From: an uncultured Coriobacteriaceae bacterium
GTDB taxonomy: Bacteria > Actinomycetota > Coriobacteriia > Coriobacteriales > Atopobiaceae
Reading direction: 5' to 3'
Length of the DNA: 64,000 nt
Assembly (NCBI GenBank): GCA_902798915.1
Contig: CADBYM010000008.1
Location: 39,447-103,446 of the forward strand
Shown here: piece after piece, positions 51,968 to 60,268 of the stretch
Layout of the letters: the number at the start of each line of letters is the position of its first letter
How positions within the stretch are numbered: the first letter of the stretch is position 1
Translations under genes and position numbers: made by a program
Notes under the pieces: model-generated
The model's input: the letters and a program-made list of their open reading frames with translations, nothing else
Told to the model about the DNA's origin: nothing
Database searches by the model: none

Positions 51968-53893
51968 TCACGCCCGTGCCTGCAGCATCGTGCGGGCAGC
52001 GGGGGTCTCTCCCAAATGCCCGTGTTTGTTCGAGAAGACCACCACGCCCGTGCGCAGCGTGCCTCGCGTCCTTTGGTCGAGGTGGCGCTGCATGGCGGCG
52101 ATGAGGCTCCGCATAACCTCATCGGCCAGGCTGGCATCGCGAAGCAGGTCGAGTGCCGCGTCGGTCGTGGCGCACTGCAAGAGGCTCGAGCAGAGGCCCT
52201 GGCCAGCGCCGCAGCTGGCGGCGTGGGCGCACAGGAGCTCCATGCGGCAGTCTGCCACCTTGGAGTGCGTGTTCATGATGCCTCCGGCAAGCTTGACGAG
52301 CTTGCCGATGTGCCCCACCACGAGCACCTCGGAGAATCCCTGCTCGACGCAGGCATCGAGTGCATCGCCAAGGTAGTTGCCAAACTTCACCTGTGGGGCG
52401 TCGGCAAGCTCGGGGAGAGACGTTCGGACGAAGTCTTCGGCGTAGTTGCCGGGCAGGAGTACCACGCGCGTCGCTCCGAGCGCTCGCTGCTGGCGTAGCT
52501 CGACCTCGATGGTGTCGATCAGGGCCCGCTCGCTCATGGGCTCCTCGATGCCCGACGTTCCCAGAATGGAGATGCCGCCGACCACGCCCAGCTGCGGGTT
52601 GAAGGTGCGTGCGGCAAGCTCCTTCCCCCCGGATACCTCGATGGTCACTGTGAGGCCGCCCGCATAGCCCAGCTCGGTCGCGACTGCCCGTGCCTGCTCC
52701 TCAATCATCTGGCGGGGAACCCGGTTGATGGCCGCCGCGCCCACGGGCTGGTCGAGGCCGGGCTTCGTGACCCTTCCCACGCCGTCGCCGCCCTCGATGG
52801 TGATGCCCTGCTCGGTGCGCGAGACGCGCGCGGTGATGACGATGCCGTTCGTGACGTCGGGGTCGTCACCCGCGTCCTTGCGGACGCCGCATGTGGCGAC
52901 GTTCCCTTCGAGTGCGCAGAACTCCAAGTCGGCCGTGACGGTGATGCCCTTCGGGGTCACCAGCTCCACCGTTTGGGGCGCACGTCCCGCCAGCAGTAGG
53001 CGTGTTGCCCCGGCGGTCGCAAGCGCCGCGCAGGTGCCGGTGGTCATCCCACGGCGCAATCGCTGCTGTCCGCTGCGCACGTAGCGCTCGTCGTGGCCGT
53101 CGTCTGCCTGCGGCCGGTCGAGCCGGCCGTCGAGTCCCGGGTAGAGCTCGTCAAAGAGGTCGTCGTCCACGCCGTAGAGCGTGCGCACGTATCCGCCGCA
53201 AAAGACCTCGTCAGGTGGGGCGATGCGGTCGATGCGGCCGCGTGCCACGCATGCCACGAGGTCCGATGCGTAGCGGGCGAGCTCCAGCTCGTGCAGGCTC
53301 ATGAGCACGGCGATGCTCCGTTCGCGCGCGAGGCGTCGCAGCGTGCGCACGAACTCGAGCTTGTGGCGGATGTCCAGATACGAGGTAGGCTCGTCGAGGA
53401 CGAGCACGCGCGGCTCTTGGCATAGCGCCCGGGCGAACAGCACGCGTTGACGCTGTCCGTCGCTCAGCTGGGAAAACTGCCGCTCCGCGAGGTCGGCGAC
53501 GCCTACCAGCGCCATCGCTTGGTTCATGGCACGGTGGTCGGCATCGGTCAGAAGGCCGAGGCGCCCCGTATGGGGGTACCTGCCGAGGGAGACCACATCC
53601 GCACTGGTTATGAGCTCGGGATCGGAGCGATCGGTCGTGAGTATGGCCATCGTGCGGGCAAGCTCGTCCGCCTTGAGCGAAGAGAGCTCGTCTTTGCCTA
53701 TGTACACCGTGCCGCCTTTGGGGGCGAGCTGACGCGCGACGGTCTTGAGTATCGTTGACTTGCCGGCCCCGTTGGGGCCTATGAGGGTACAGATTCGTCC
53801 GGGTTCGACCGTCAGGCCGATGTCCGCAACGACCGTAGCCGCGTAGCCGACGTCGAGCTCTACGGTATGCAGGGCGCTTCGGCTCCTATCCAT
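51968..53893 (-). CDS. cbiD: ABC transporter ATPase fused to cobalt-precorrin-5B C1-methyltransferase (CbiD)
   Basis: 641 residues. Residues 1-270 are an ABC ATPase of the FepC/BtuD type: Walker A GPNGAGKST near 39, signature LSDGQRQR near 141, Walker B VLVLDEPTS near 162. From about 300 the protein is CbiD, starting RRGMTTGTCAALA and continuing through GDGVGRVTKPGL near 400 and VVGHIGKLVKLAGG near 555. CbiD methylates C1 of the corrin ring. The fusion links a transport ATPase to a biosynthetic enzyme in one chain. The start overlaps the permease stop by 8 bp. This is the only CbiD in the window. Confidence 0.9.
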   Translation of the reverse strand: MDRSRSALHTVELDVGYAATVVADIGLTVEPGRICTLIGPNGAGKSTILKTVARQLAPKGGTVYIGKDELSSLKADELARTMAILTTDRSDPELITSADVVSLGRYPHTGRLGLLTDADHRAMNQAMALVGVADLAERQFSQLSDGQRQRVLFARALCQEPRVLVLDEPTSYLDIRHKLEFVRTLRRLARERSIAVLMSLHELELARYASDLVACVARGRIDRIAPPDEVFCGGYVRTLYGVDDDLFDELYPGLDGRLDRPQADDGHDERYVRSGQQRLRRGMTTGTCAALATAGATRLLLAGRAPQTVELVTPKGITVTADLEFCALEGNVATCGVRKDAGDDPDVTNGIVITARVSRTEQGITIEGGDGVGRVTKPGLDQPVGAAAINRVPRQMIEEQARAVATELGYAGGLTVTIEVSGGKELAARTFNPQLGVVGGISILGTSGIEEPMSERALIDTIEVELRQQRALGATRVVLLPGNYAEDFVRTSLPELADAPQVKFGNYLGDALDACVEQGFSEVLVVGHIGKLVKLAGGIMNTHSKVADCRMELLCAHAASCGAGQGLCSSLLQCATTDAALDLLRDASLADEVMRSLIAAMQRHLDQRTRGTLRTGVVVFSNKHGHLGETPAARTMLQARA

Positions 53894-54917
53894 GGGGCAC
53901 CGCCCTTCTCCGTTGGCGTGCGACAAGCATCCAGAGCACCACCGGTGCGCCAAAGATGGCGGTGACGGTGGAGATGCCCAGCTCGGTGGGCGAGAAGGCC
54001 GTGCGCGCGATGAGGTCGCACAACAGGCAGAACGCCGCTCCTCCCAAGAAGGCACCCGGGACGATGACGAGCGGCCTGGCGGTGCCAAAGAGCCCCTTGA
54101 CGAGCTGAGGAACGGCGATGCCCACAAATGAGATGGGTCCTGCGAGGGCCGTGACGCAGGCTGCGAGCAGGCTGGAGAGCAGGACGAGCTGCATGCGGAA
54201 GCGCCGCACGTTGACGCCGACGCTTGCCGCGTATGTCTCGCCTAGCTGATAGGCGCCCATGGGCTTGCACAGCAGAATCGCTGCAGCCATGGCAAGCGTC
54301 GCCATGAGCGCGGCCGTCGCCACACCGTTCCAGTCCATACCCGAGAAGCTGCCCTGAGACCAGCTGTGCAGGTTCACGATGTTGGCGTCGTCGGCGAAGG
54401 CAATCACGAGGTCCGTCGCAGCCGCGCATACGTAGCCGATCATGACGCCGCAGACGATGAGGGCGGACGGGTTGCGCACGCGACTCGCGACGGCGAGCAC
54501 GAATCCCATGGATGCCATGGCCCCCACGAAGGCTGCGATGATGAGGGCGGCCGACCCGAGGGCAACACCGTTGCCGAGGGACCATACGAGGGCGAGGGCG
54601 ACGACGAGCTTGGCTCCCGAGGAGATGCCCAGCACATATGGTCCGGCGATGGGATTGGCAAAGAAGGTCTGGAGCATGAAGCCCGCCACCGAGAGCATGC
54701 CGCCCAGAAGCGCCGCCGCGCATAGGCGGGGCAGGCGGATTCCCCAAATCACCTGGGAGCCGATGTCGCCTGCCGCATCGGGGCTGGAGGCCACGATGCG
54801 TAGCGCCTCTCCGACGGGAACTGACGAGCTGCCCACCACGAGGTTCAGCGAGAGCAGGGCGAGCACGAGCAGGGCGAGCGCCACGAAACCCCAGGCACAT
54901 CTTGCGGAGCGACTCAC
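53886..54917 (-). CDS. FecCD-family ABC transporter permease
   Basis: 343 residues with about nine or ten membrane segments and the BtuC/FecD hallmarks RLPRLCAAALLGG near 61, GISSGA near 97, and GPISFVGIAVPQLVKG near 260 (cytoplasmic coupling region). It forms the channel for cobalamin, siderophore or haem import with the fused ATPase downstream and the lipoprotein upstream. The GTG at 54917 overlaps the binding-protein stop (GTGA). A TTG at 54932 is an alternative. Confidence 0.9.
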   Translation of the reverse strand: MSRSARCAWGFVALALLVLALLSLNLVVGSSSVPVGEALRIVASSPDAAGDIGSQVIWGIRLPRLCAAALLGGMLSVAGFMLQTFFANPIAGPYVLGISSGAKLVVALALVWSLGNGVALGSAALIIAAFVGAMASMGFVLAVASRVRNPSALIVCGVMIGYVCAAATDLVIAFADDANIVNLHSWSQGSFSGMDWNGVATAALMATLAMAAAILLCKPMGAYQLGETYAASVGVNVRRFRMQLVLLSSLLAACVTALAGPISFVGIAVPQLVKGLFGTARPLVIVPGAFLGGAAFCLLCDLIARTAFSPTELGISTVTAIFGAPVVLWMLVARQRRRAVPHG

Positions 54918-56149
54918 CTCTGGTCCTCCCAATCCACCTGGTATAGATGCTTCAGTGAACCCTTGCGCGCGGTGCCGTCAAAGATCTGGCCCATCTCCAC
55001 CACCATCTGGGCGAGGCTGGTGGGCTGTTGGAAGAGGTCCTTGCCGGTGCACCACACCCTGCCCTCCTTCACGGCCGCAAGGTCTGCCAGGCGGGCGTCC
55101 TTGGCCACGAGGTCGTCGATGCTTTCCAGCTCGTCGTCGATTGCGCTGTTGTAGATGACGTAGTCACAGTCGTGCGCCGCTGCGAAGAAGCCCTCCATTT
55201 CCATGTTCATCGTGGAGAGCGCGTTCTTCTCTTCGGGACTCGTCTCGGCGCCTTCGAGGAAGTATCGTCCGCCTGCCAGGGAGATCATCTGCGAGACGTA
55301 GTCGCCGGGCTTGCGCACGACCACGTGTCCGTTGGCGCCCATCGAGAAGAACGCCACCCGTGGCGTCGCGTCTGACGCGGTTCCCATGGTGGAATCGCGG
55401 TCGGCGGTAGCCTCCACGGCGGCTACCTGGTCTTCGAAGAATTGCTCTGCCTCGTCGAGCCTTCCCGTCAGGAGGCCGTACAGCTTGATCCACTCGAGCC
55501 TGCCGAGCGGGTTCGTCTCGTAGCTCGAGCGCTCGACGAGCACGGGAATGCCGAGGTCACGGAGCCGCTCGGCCACCTCGGGCGCATGGTAGATCATGGT
55601 GGACTCGATGGCAGCCTGCGCGCCTTCCGTCAGCACGAGCTCGTAGTCGGGGGCGCTGTACTTGCCCACGTAGCGCATGCTGCCGTCCTCGAGCGCGGCC
55701 ACGACCTCGTCGAGGCTCCAGTCCTGTGCCTTGGTGCTTGTCATGCGCACGCTATCGAGCGCGTCGAGCTGACGAAGGAAGTCCATGGCCGAGGAGGCCG
55801 CGAGGTAGAGGCCGTCGATGGGGATGGGAAGTGTCGTGACGTCATCGGGATTGGTCGAAGCGCCCTTCGGATTCACCCCCTTCGGCACCAAGAGGTAGTG
55901 GTCCGCATCACCGATGGTGAGCAGATACGTGCCGTCGGAGAGACGGGCGATGTCGAACTGCGTGGCGTACGTCAGCTCGAGATGGTCGACGGTATCGGAG
56001 GCGACGACATTGGGTGCGCCTCCTTCGGGAGCGGAGCCGCCCGGCGCGGGTCCGTCGTCCGCAGGTGCCGAACCCGCGCAGCTCACGAGGAGCAGCGCGA
56101 GCACGGCACCCCACATAAGCAGGGAAATCTGTGTCGCGATCCTACGCAT
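54914..56149 (-). CDS. ABC transporter substrate-binding lipoprotein (BtuF/FhuD-like)
   Basis: 411 residues with signal peptide and lipobox (LLLVSCAG). The fold matches class III binding proteins: IPVLVERSSYETNPLGRLEWI near 207 and VAFFSMGANGHVVVRKPGDY near 275. The N-terminal region up to 60 is Pro/Gly-rich. Ligand is likely a corrinoid, haem or metal chelate, given the operon and the riboswitch. It overlaps cbiK upstream by 8 bp. Confidence 0.85.
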   Translation of the reverse strand: MRRIATQISLLMWGAVLALLLVSCAGSAPADDGPAPGGSAPEGGAPNVVASDTVDHLELTYATQFDIARLSDGTYLLTIGDADHYLLVPKGVNPKGASTNPDDVTTLPIPIDGLYLAASSAMDFLRQLDALDSVRMTSTKAQDWSLDEVVAALEDGSMRYVGKYSAPDYELVLTEGAQAAIESTMIYHAPEVAERLRDLGIPVLVERSSYETNPLGRLEWIKLYGLLTGRLDEAEQFFEDQVAAVEATADRDSTMGTASDATPRVAFFSMGANGHVVVRKPGDYVSQMISLAGGRYFLEGAETSPEEKNALSTMNMEMEGFFAAAHDCDYVIYNSAIDDELESIDDLVAKDARLADLAAVKEGRVWCTGKDLFQQPTSLAQMVVEMGQIFDGTARKGSLKHLYQVDWEDQR

Positions 56150-57938
56150 CGGCCGTGGTGATGGTGGACGAGTCGAAGGTGAGGGTGTACTCGATTTCGT
56201 GTGGGGTGCTCATCGCCGTGGTGTCGGCCACGACGGGCAAGGGTGTGTCGAACGCAGAGACGGGCACGTCGAACGCGGAGTTGCCATCCTCGTTGACGGG
56301 TTCCAGGCGCTCGCCGTCGACGAGCATGTAGTCGTAGTTGGGGCTGCTCCACACGATGCGGGCGACGGCAGCGCCGTCGGCGACGGTGATGAGGGCGGGG
56401 GAGTCGACGCTCGCCTTGCCCGAGCCGCCCTCCAAGGTCACGTCTACGTTGTATGTGCCGTTCTCGAGCCCGAGGCTCTCTACGCTGCTGCCTTTGCTTG
56501 CCGCACCCTCAGCGAATGCCTCGGCGGGGAGCGAGTCAGACCTGAAGAGCAGCTCGCGGTCGTACCACTGCTCCTTCTTCTTGCTGTATGCTGCGCACGG
56601 CAGCGGTTCGTCGAGTGCCGCCACGGGGATGGTGAACGTATGGGCGCCGTCGACCTCCTCGTAGGTGATGTAGTCTGCCTCGCTCGCCGCCGCGGCCTCT
56701 TCGGCGGTTCCCGGGTACACGTAGAGGTAACCCGTGCCACCCATGGTCATGCGCGCAGTCATGGCGCCTTCGGCCACCGTGAGCTCGCATGCGGTGATGC
56801 GAAACATCGAGGAGCTCGACTCGACGTCGATGGCGTAGGTGCCGTTGACGAGGGCGTCTGCCGTCATGGGCGTGAGGCCCTCGGTGTTGAGCTCGACGGG
56901 CTTTGCCATCTGAGAGGCGTCGGCCACTTTGGACTTCTCGGTCGAACCCTTGACGGAGTCGACGGCCGCCTGCGCATGCTCCGCGAAGATCTGCTGGATG
57001 GGCTCGAGCTCTCCCAGGCCGCGAAGGACGCACTCGACCTCGTAGCCCTCTGCCTCGAACCTGCTCTTCCAGGAGTCATCGTCGTCGCTGGCCATGTCGT
57101 TGTTTGCGTGGTCACCGGCGACGATCATGAGCGGCTCGAGCACGACGCGCTGGTAGTCGCCCTTCTTGACCGCAGCGATGACGTCGTCGAGTGAGGGAGT
57201 CGCTTCGACCGTGCCTACGAAGTAGTGGGTCTTGCCAAGGCCGTCGAAGACCTTTTGCATCCGTGCATACACCTCGTTGGACTCGGCCTCGGTGCCGTGT
57301 CCCATGAGCACGATGGCCGTCTTGCCATCGTCGTAGGTGGTCGTGGAATCCGCGACGGCCTGCGCGACGCGCTCGAAGTCCTCGTCACTCGTGAGCAGGG
57401 GCTCGCCCACAGCGACCTTCTGGAAGGCGTCGGAGTTCTTGCCCACCTCGTCGACGAGGTCGTTGTACTCGTAGCCGTGCATGAGGTGAGTCGGCTGGAC
57501 CACGAGGTTCTTCACGTCATTCTTGGTCGCACGCGCAAGCGCCTCCTCGACGTTGTCGATGACCTCACCGTCGCGCGACTTGACGTGGTCGATGATGATC
57601 TGGCTCGTGAAGCCACGCCGCACGTCCCAGTCGGGGAAGGCGTCCTCGAGCGCCTGCTCGATGGCACCGATGGTCTGGCGGCGGCTGTCGTTGAAGCTCG
57701 TGCCGAAGCTTACGACCAGCAGCTCGTTATCGCCGATGTCGTCGGCGTTGCGTGGGTCGTCGAGGGAGGCGTCTCCGGTGTCGGGTTCTGCTTCCTCGGC
57801 CTGTTCGACGTCCGCGGCCTGTTCGGTTTGCGTGGTGGCCTCCTCATCGGTGCTCGTGGCCGAGGTGCTGCCCGAGCAGGCGGGCAGCAAGGCAAAACAG
57901 AGTAGCGGTGCGAGTAAGGCGGCAAGGGTCTTCTTCAT
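56142..57938 (-). CDS. cbiK: Extracytoplasmic CbiK-type cobaltochelatase lipoprotein with two C-terminal beta domains
   Basis: 598 residues. Signal peptide and lipobox (LLPACSG), then an acidic linker. A CbiK domain follows (about 70-340): VVSFGTSFNDSRRQTIGAIE near 75, HLMHGYEYND near 155, and MGHGTEAESNEVY near 215. CbiK inserts cobalt into sirohydrochlorin in the cytoplasm, but this copy is exported, like the periplasmic CbiK-P of Desulfovibrio. Residues 375-480 and 495-598 are two related beta domains that begin NGTYAIDV and NGTYNVDV. Being first in the operon with an ABC importer and under a cobalamin riboswitch, it may bind or metalate tetrapyrroles outside the membrane. Confidence 0.85.
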   Translation of the reverse strand: MKKTLAALLAPLLCFALLPACSGSTSATSTDEEATTQTEQAADVEQAEEAEPDTGDASLDDPRNADDIGDNELLVVSFGTSFNDSRRQTIGAIEQALEDAFPDWDVRRGFTSQIIIDHVKSRDGEVIDNVEEALARATKNDVKNLVVQPTHLMHGYEYNDLVDEVGKNSDAFQKVAVGEPLLTSDEDFERVAQAVADSTTTYDDGKTAIVLMGHGTEAESNEVYARMQKVFDGLGKTHYFVGTVEATPSLDDVIAAVKKGDYQRVVLEPLMIVAGDHANNDMASDDDDSWKSRFEAEGYEVECVLRGLGELEPIQQIFAEHAQAAVDSVKGSTEKSKVADASQMAKPVELNTEGLTPMTADALVNGTYAIDVESSSSMFRITACELTVAEGAMTARMTMGGTGYLYVYPGTAEEAAAASEADYITYEEVDGAHTFTIPVAALDEPLPCAAYSKKKEQWYDRELLFRSDSLPAEAFAEGAASKGSSVESLGLENGTYNVDVTLEGGSGKASVDSPALITVADGAAVARIVWSSPNYDYMLVDGERLEPVNEDGNSAFDVPVSAFDTPLPVVADTTAMSTPHEIEYTLTFDSSTITTADA

Positions 57939-57981
57939 GATGACCTCCTTCGTGTGGGGACGTGCGTCCCCTCCCAACAAC

Positions 57982-58013
57982 AAAAAAGGCCGCATGCGTG
58001 TGGACATGCAGCC
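57982..58013 (-). terminator. Intrinsic terminator in the cbiK leader
   Basis: On the minus strand a stem GGCTGCATG / CATGCGGCC with an 8-nt loop is followed directly by six T. It sits 98 bp after the riboswitch and 44 bp before the cbiK start, which fits transcription attenuation by the riboswitch. Confidence 0.7.
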
Positions 58014-58110
58014 GCATCAGGCCCAGTTGCCGACCGGACCCAGTGTGCGATACGGCCAAGTGCTCGTGGCCTGGACCAGCCCGCTTGCAAGACTGCGTCC
58101 TGTACCCTCA

Positions 58111-58291
58111 CAGACGGCAGGTCTCCTGGCTTGCGGATCGTCGCTCGCCGCCGCCTTCCCAGCTGTTGCCAGTGACCGCACCTACGCGTGGCGGCGAGCT
58201 CCCCACATACAGTGACGAGATCGCACAGGCTTCGCACCTGTTTCCCTATTGTCCCCTGCCGCGGCATGGCTGCCGTCAGGGGCACCGTCTG
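58111..58291 (-). promoter_or_regulatory. Cobalamin riboswitch
   Basis: The minus strand carries the B12 box AGCCAGGAGACCTGCC at 58131-58116. Outer stem CAGACGG/CCGTCTG pairs 58291-58285 with 58117-58111. Inside are the conserved elements AGGGAAACAGGTGCGAAGCC and GTCACTGTATGTGGGGAG. It stands in front of the cbiK-ABC transporter-cbiD operon. Adenosylcobalamin binding should promote the terminator downstream and shut the operon off. Confidence 0.92.
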
Positions 58292-58364
58292 CGCTTATTC
58301 GGTTTTTGGCCACTATAGCACAGCGCGTGCTCGTAAGGCGGGCTCTTGTGGGTCGTCGACTCGG

Positions 58365-58901
58365 CTAATACTCCACGCCGGGACGCGCGGTGACGCCACT
58401 CGCGTAGGGATGGCGGATGCAGGCCATCTGCGTGACGTAGTCGGCCGCCTCGCGCATCCAGGGCAGGGGGTCGCGGCCCGTCAGGACGACTTCCCGGCCT
58501 GCAGGTCGTTCGAGCACCGCAGCACGCAGGAGTTCTTGGTCCACGAGCTCGCGCCTTGCGGCGAAGCAGGCCTCGTCAAGCACGAGCAGGTCCGCGCCCG
58601 CGTTGCACGCCTCTTCGAGCAGCGCGTCTTGCCGGCGGTGCAGCGTGAGGCGTTCCTCATCGGAGAGCTGGCTCACGAAGCGTCCGTCCGTGCTCCCGGC
58701 GAGTACCTTGGCGCCAAGCTGTCGTAGCGGCCCGATTTCTCCGCTCGTACCATCCTTTGCGAATTGGACGATAACGACCCGCAACCCGTGGCCGAGCGCG
58801 CGTAGTGCGAGTCCCATGGCGGCTGTGGTCTTGCCCTTACCGTCTCCGCAGTAGAGGTGTACGAGCCCCGGGGCGTTCGTCTTCGTTGCGCCGAGGGTCA
58901 T
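58365..58901 (-). CDS. cobO: Cob(I)yrinic acid a,c-diamide adenosyltransferase CobO/BtuR
   Basis: 178 residues with P-loop YCGDGKGKTTAAMG near 17, VQFAKDG near 45 and LLVLDEACFA near 105, ending near RPGVEY. It adds the adenosyl ligand to the cobalt, using ATP. The ATG overlaps the stop of the oxidoreductase gene (ATGA), so it belongs to that transcript rather than to the riboswitch operon, which starts downstream. Confidence 0.92.
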   Translation of the reverse strand: MTLGATKTNAPGLVHLYCGDGKGKTTAAMGLALRALGHGLRVVIVQFAKDGTSGEIGPLRQLGAKVLAGSTDGRFVSQLSDEERLTLHRRQDALLEEACNAGADLLVLDEACFAARRELVDQELLRAAVLERPAGREVVLTGRDPLPWMREAADYVTQMACIRHPYASGVTARPGVEY

Positions 58902-59869
58902 TGCTTGCGCGCGAAGCCGGTGCGGACGACGTCGATGATGGAGGCACAGGCGATGGAGTCGTCAAGCGACATGAGCGGCGATTCCTTAGCTCCCTCTTCG
59001 AGCAGGCCCACGAAGTGGCGAATCTCGCCAAAGAAGTCGTCGACCTCGTAGGGTGCCTCGAGCGCACGTGGTTGTGTACCCTCGATGAGTACCGTCGCCT
59101 TCGTGGGGCGATGCAACTCGTCCACCACGATGCGCCCACGCTCGCCCACGAGGGTCGCGGTGCGGGGCTTCGCGCGGTCGAACGCGCACTCCAAGCGCGC
59201 GCCCGTACTGCCGCAGCGCAGGCCCGCATCCGTGTAAACGTCGATGCCGTCCTTCTGACGACCCTGGAACGAGACGAGTTCGTAGGGCTCTGGGCAGAGG
59301 GCGGCGATCCAACTGGCGCAGTAGATGCCGCAGTCCAAAAGTACTCCTGCCCCCGGACCCTTGCTCATGTGGTACGTGCCGGTGCCCTCCACTTGCCCCA
59401 ACATGTCGTTGCACAGCGTGGCGTCGACCTGCGTGAGGGGGCCGATGAGCTCCAGCGCCTCGAGCACCTGAGCGTAGAGAGGGACGAAGCGCGGCTTCAT
59501 CGCCTCCATGAAGAGCCTACCGGTCTCGCGCGCGACCGTGGCGACGTCGCGCATTTCCTCCGCTGTGAGCATGGCGGGCTTCTCGCAGAGCACGTCCTTG
59601 CCGGCCCGCATTGCGCGCAACGACCATTCGTGGTGCAGGGCGTGGGGGAGTGCGAGGTAAATGGCGTCGACATCGCCGTCGAGCAGCAGCTCCTCGTGGC
59701 TGCCATAGGCGCGTGCGTCTTGGGCGCGGGGCACCTCAGAGAGGAATCGCTCGGCCTTAACGAGCGTTCTGCAGCTTGCCGCGACAAGTTCGGCACGCTT
59801 CTCGTGCACAAGGCTCTTCGCAAAGCGATGGGCTATGTTGCCGCCTCCCAGAATCCCGAACCGAATCAT
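58898..59869 (-). CDS. Gfo/Idh/MocA-family oxidoreductase
   Basis: 323 residues with the NAD(P)-binding start FGILGGGNIAHRFA and the EKP motif in VLCEKPAML near 98. The C-terminal alpha/beta domain follows. This family oxidises or reduces sugars and related compounds; the substrate is unknown. It is co-transcribed with cobO through a 4-bp overlap, although no cobalamin role is known for the family. The ATG has GAGGTAG upstream. Confidence 0.88.
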   Translation of the reverse strand: MIRFGILGGGNIAHRFAKSLVHEKRAELVAASCRTLVKAERFLSEVPRAQDARAYGSHEELLLDGDVDAIYLALPHALHHEWSLRAMRAGKDVLCEKPAMLTAEEMRDVATVARETGRLFMEAMKPRFVPLYAQVLEALELIGPLTQVDATLCNDMLGQVEGTGTYHMSKGPGAGVLLDCGIYCASWIAALCPEPYELVSFQGRQKDGIDVYTDAGLRCGSTGARLECAFDRAKPRTATLVGERGRIVVDELHRPTKATVLIEGTQPRALEAPYEVDDFFGEIRHFVGLLEEGAKESPLMSLDDSIACASIIDVVRTGFARKQ

Positions 59870-60003
59870 GAGCTACCTCGCTTCCGCCGATGGCGTGTTG
59901 TGGACGTCTCTATTATGGCATTTTGGGATCAGACTGGGGTTTCTCCTCCGTCGTGAACCTCTCGAGGGGGCGGCGTGGTTCATTGGGGGTAGCCCCCCAG
60001 CGG

Positions 60004-60235
60004 ACCACAGAAACCGAGGTTGTGGCAGAGGGCTGGGTGACTGTCTAACAAAAGTCGAGGTTGTGGCAGAGGGTCTAACAAAAAGCGAGGTTGTGGCGTG
60101 CCCCAAGGTCCCTTTCCGTTAGGGGACCGTGCCGCAAGGTCCCCTTTTGTTAGAAGCCGTGCCACAAGCTCCATTTCCGTAAGGGACCTGGGCCGAAGGG
60201 CCTCCGCGGCGTGCCACAAGCTCCGATTTCGTTAG
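60004..60235. repeat. Composite inverted repeat array, copy 3
   Basis: Direct units start at 60004 (degenerate), 60045 and 60075. Inverted units start at 60099, 60130, 60160 and 60212. Spacings are 41, 30, 24, 31, 30 and 52 bp, nearly identical to the core of copy 1. The direct and inverted units abut at 60098/60099, as in copy 1. It lies 33 bp after the true-frame stop of the ATPase/nuclease-type gene. The remaining 134 bp up to 59870 shows nothing recognisable. Confidence 0.9.
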
Positions 60236-60268
60236 GGTGCTGACGACCACTATGCGACGATTGCGGAG

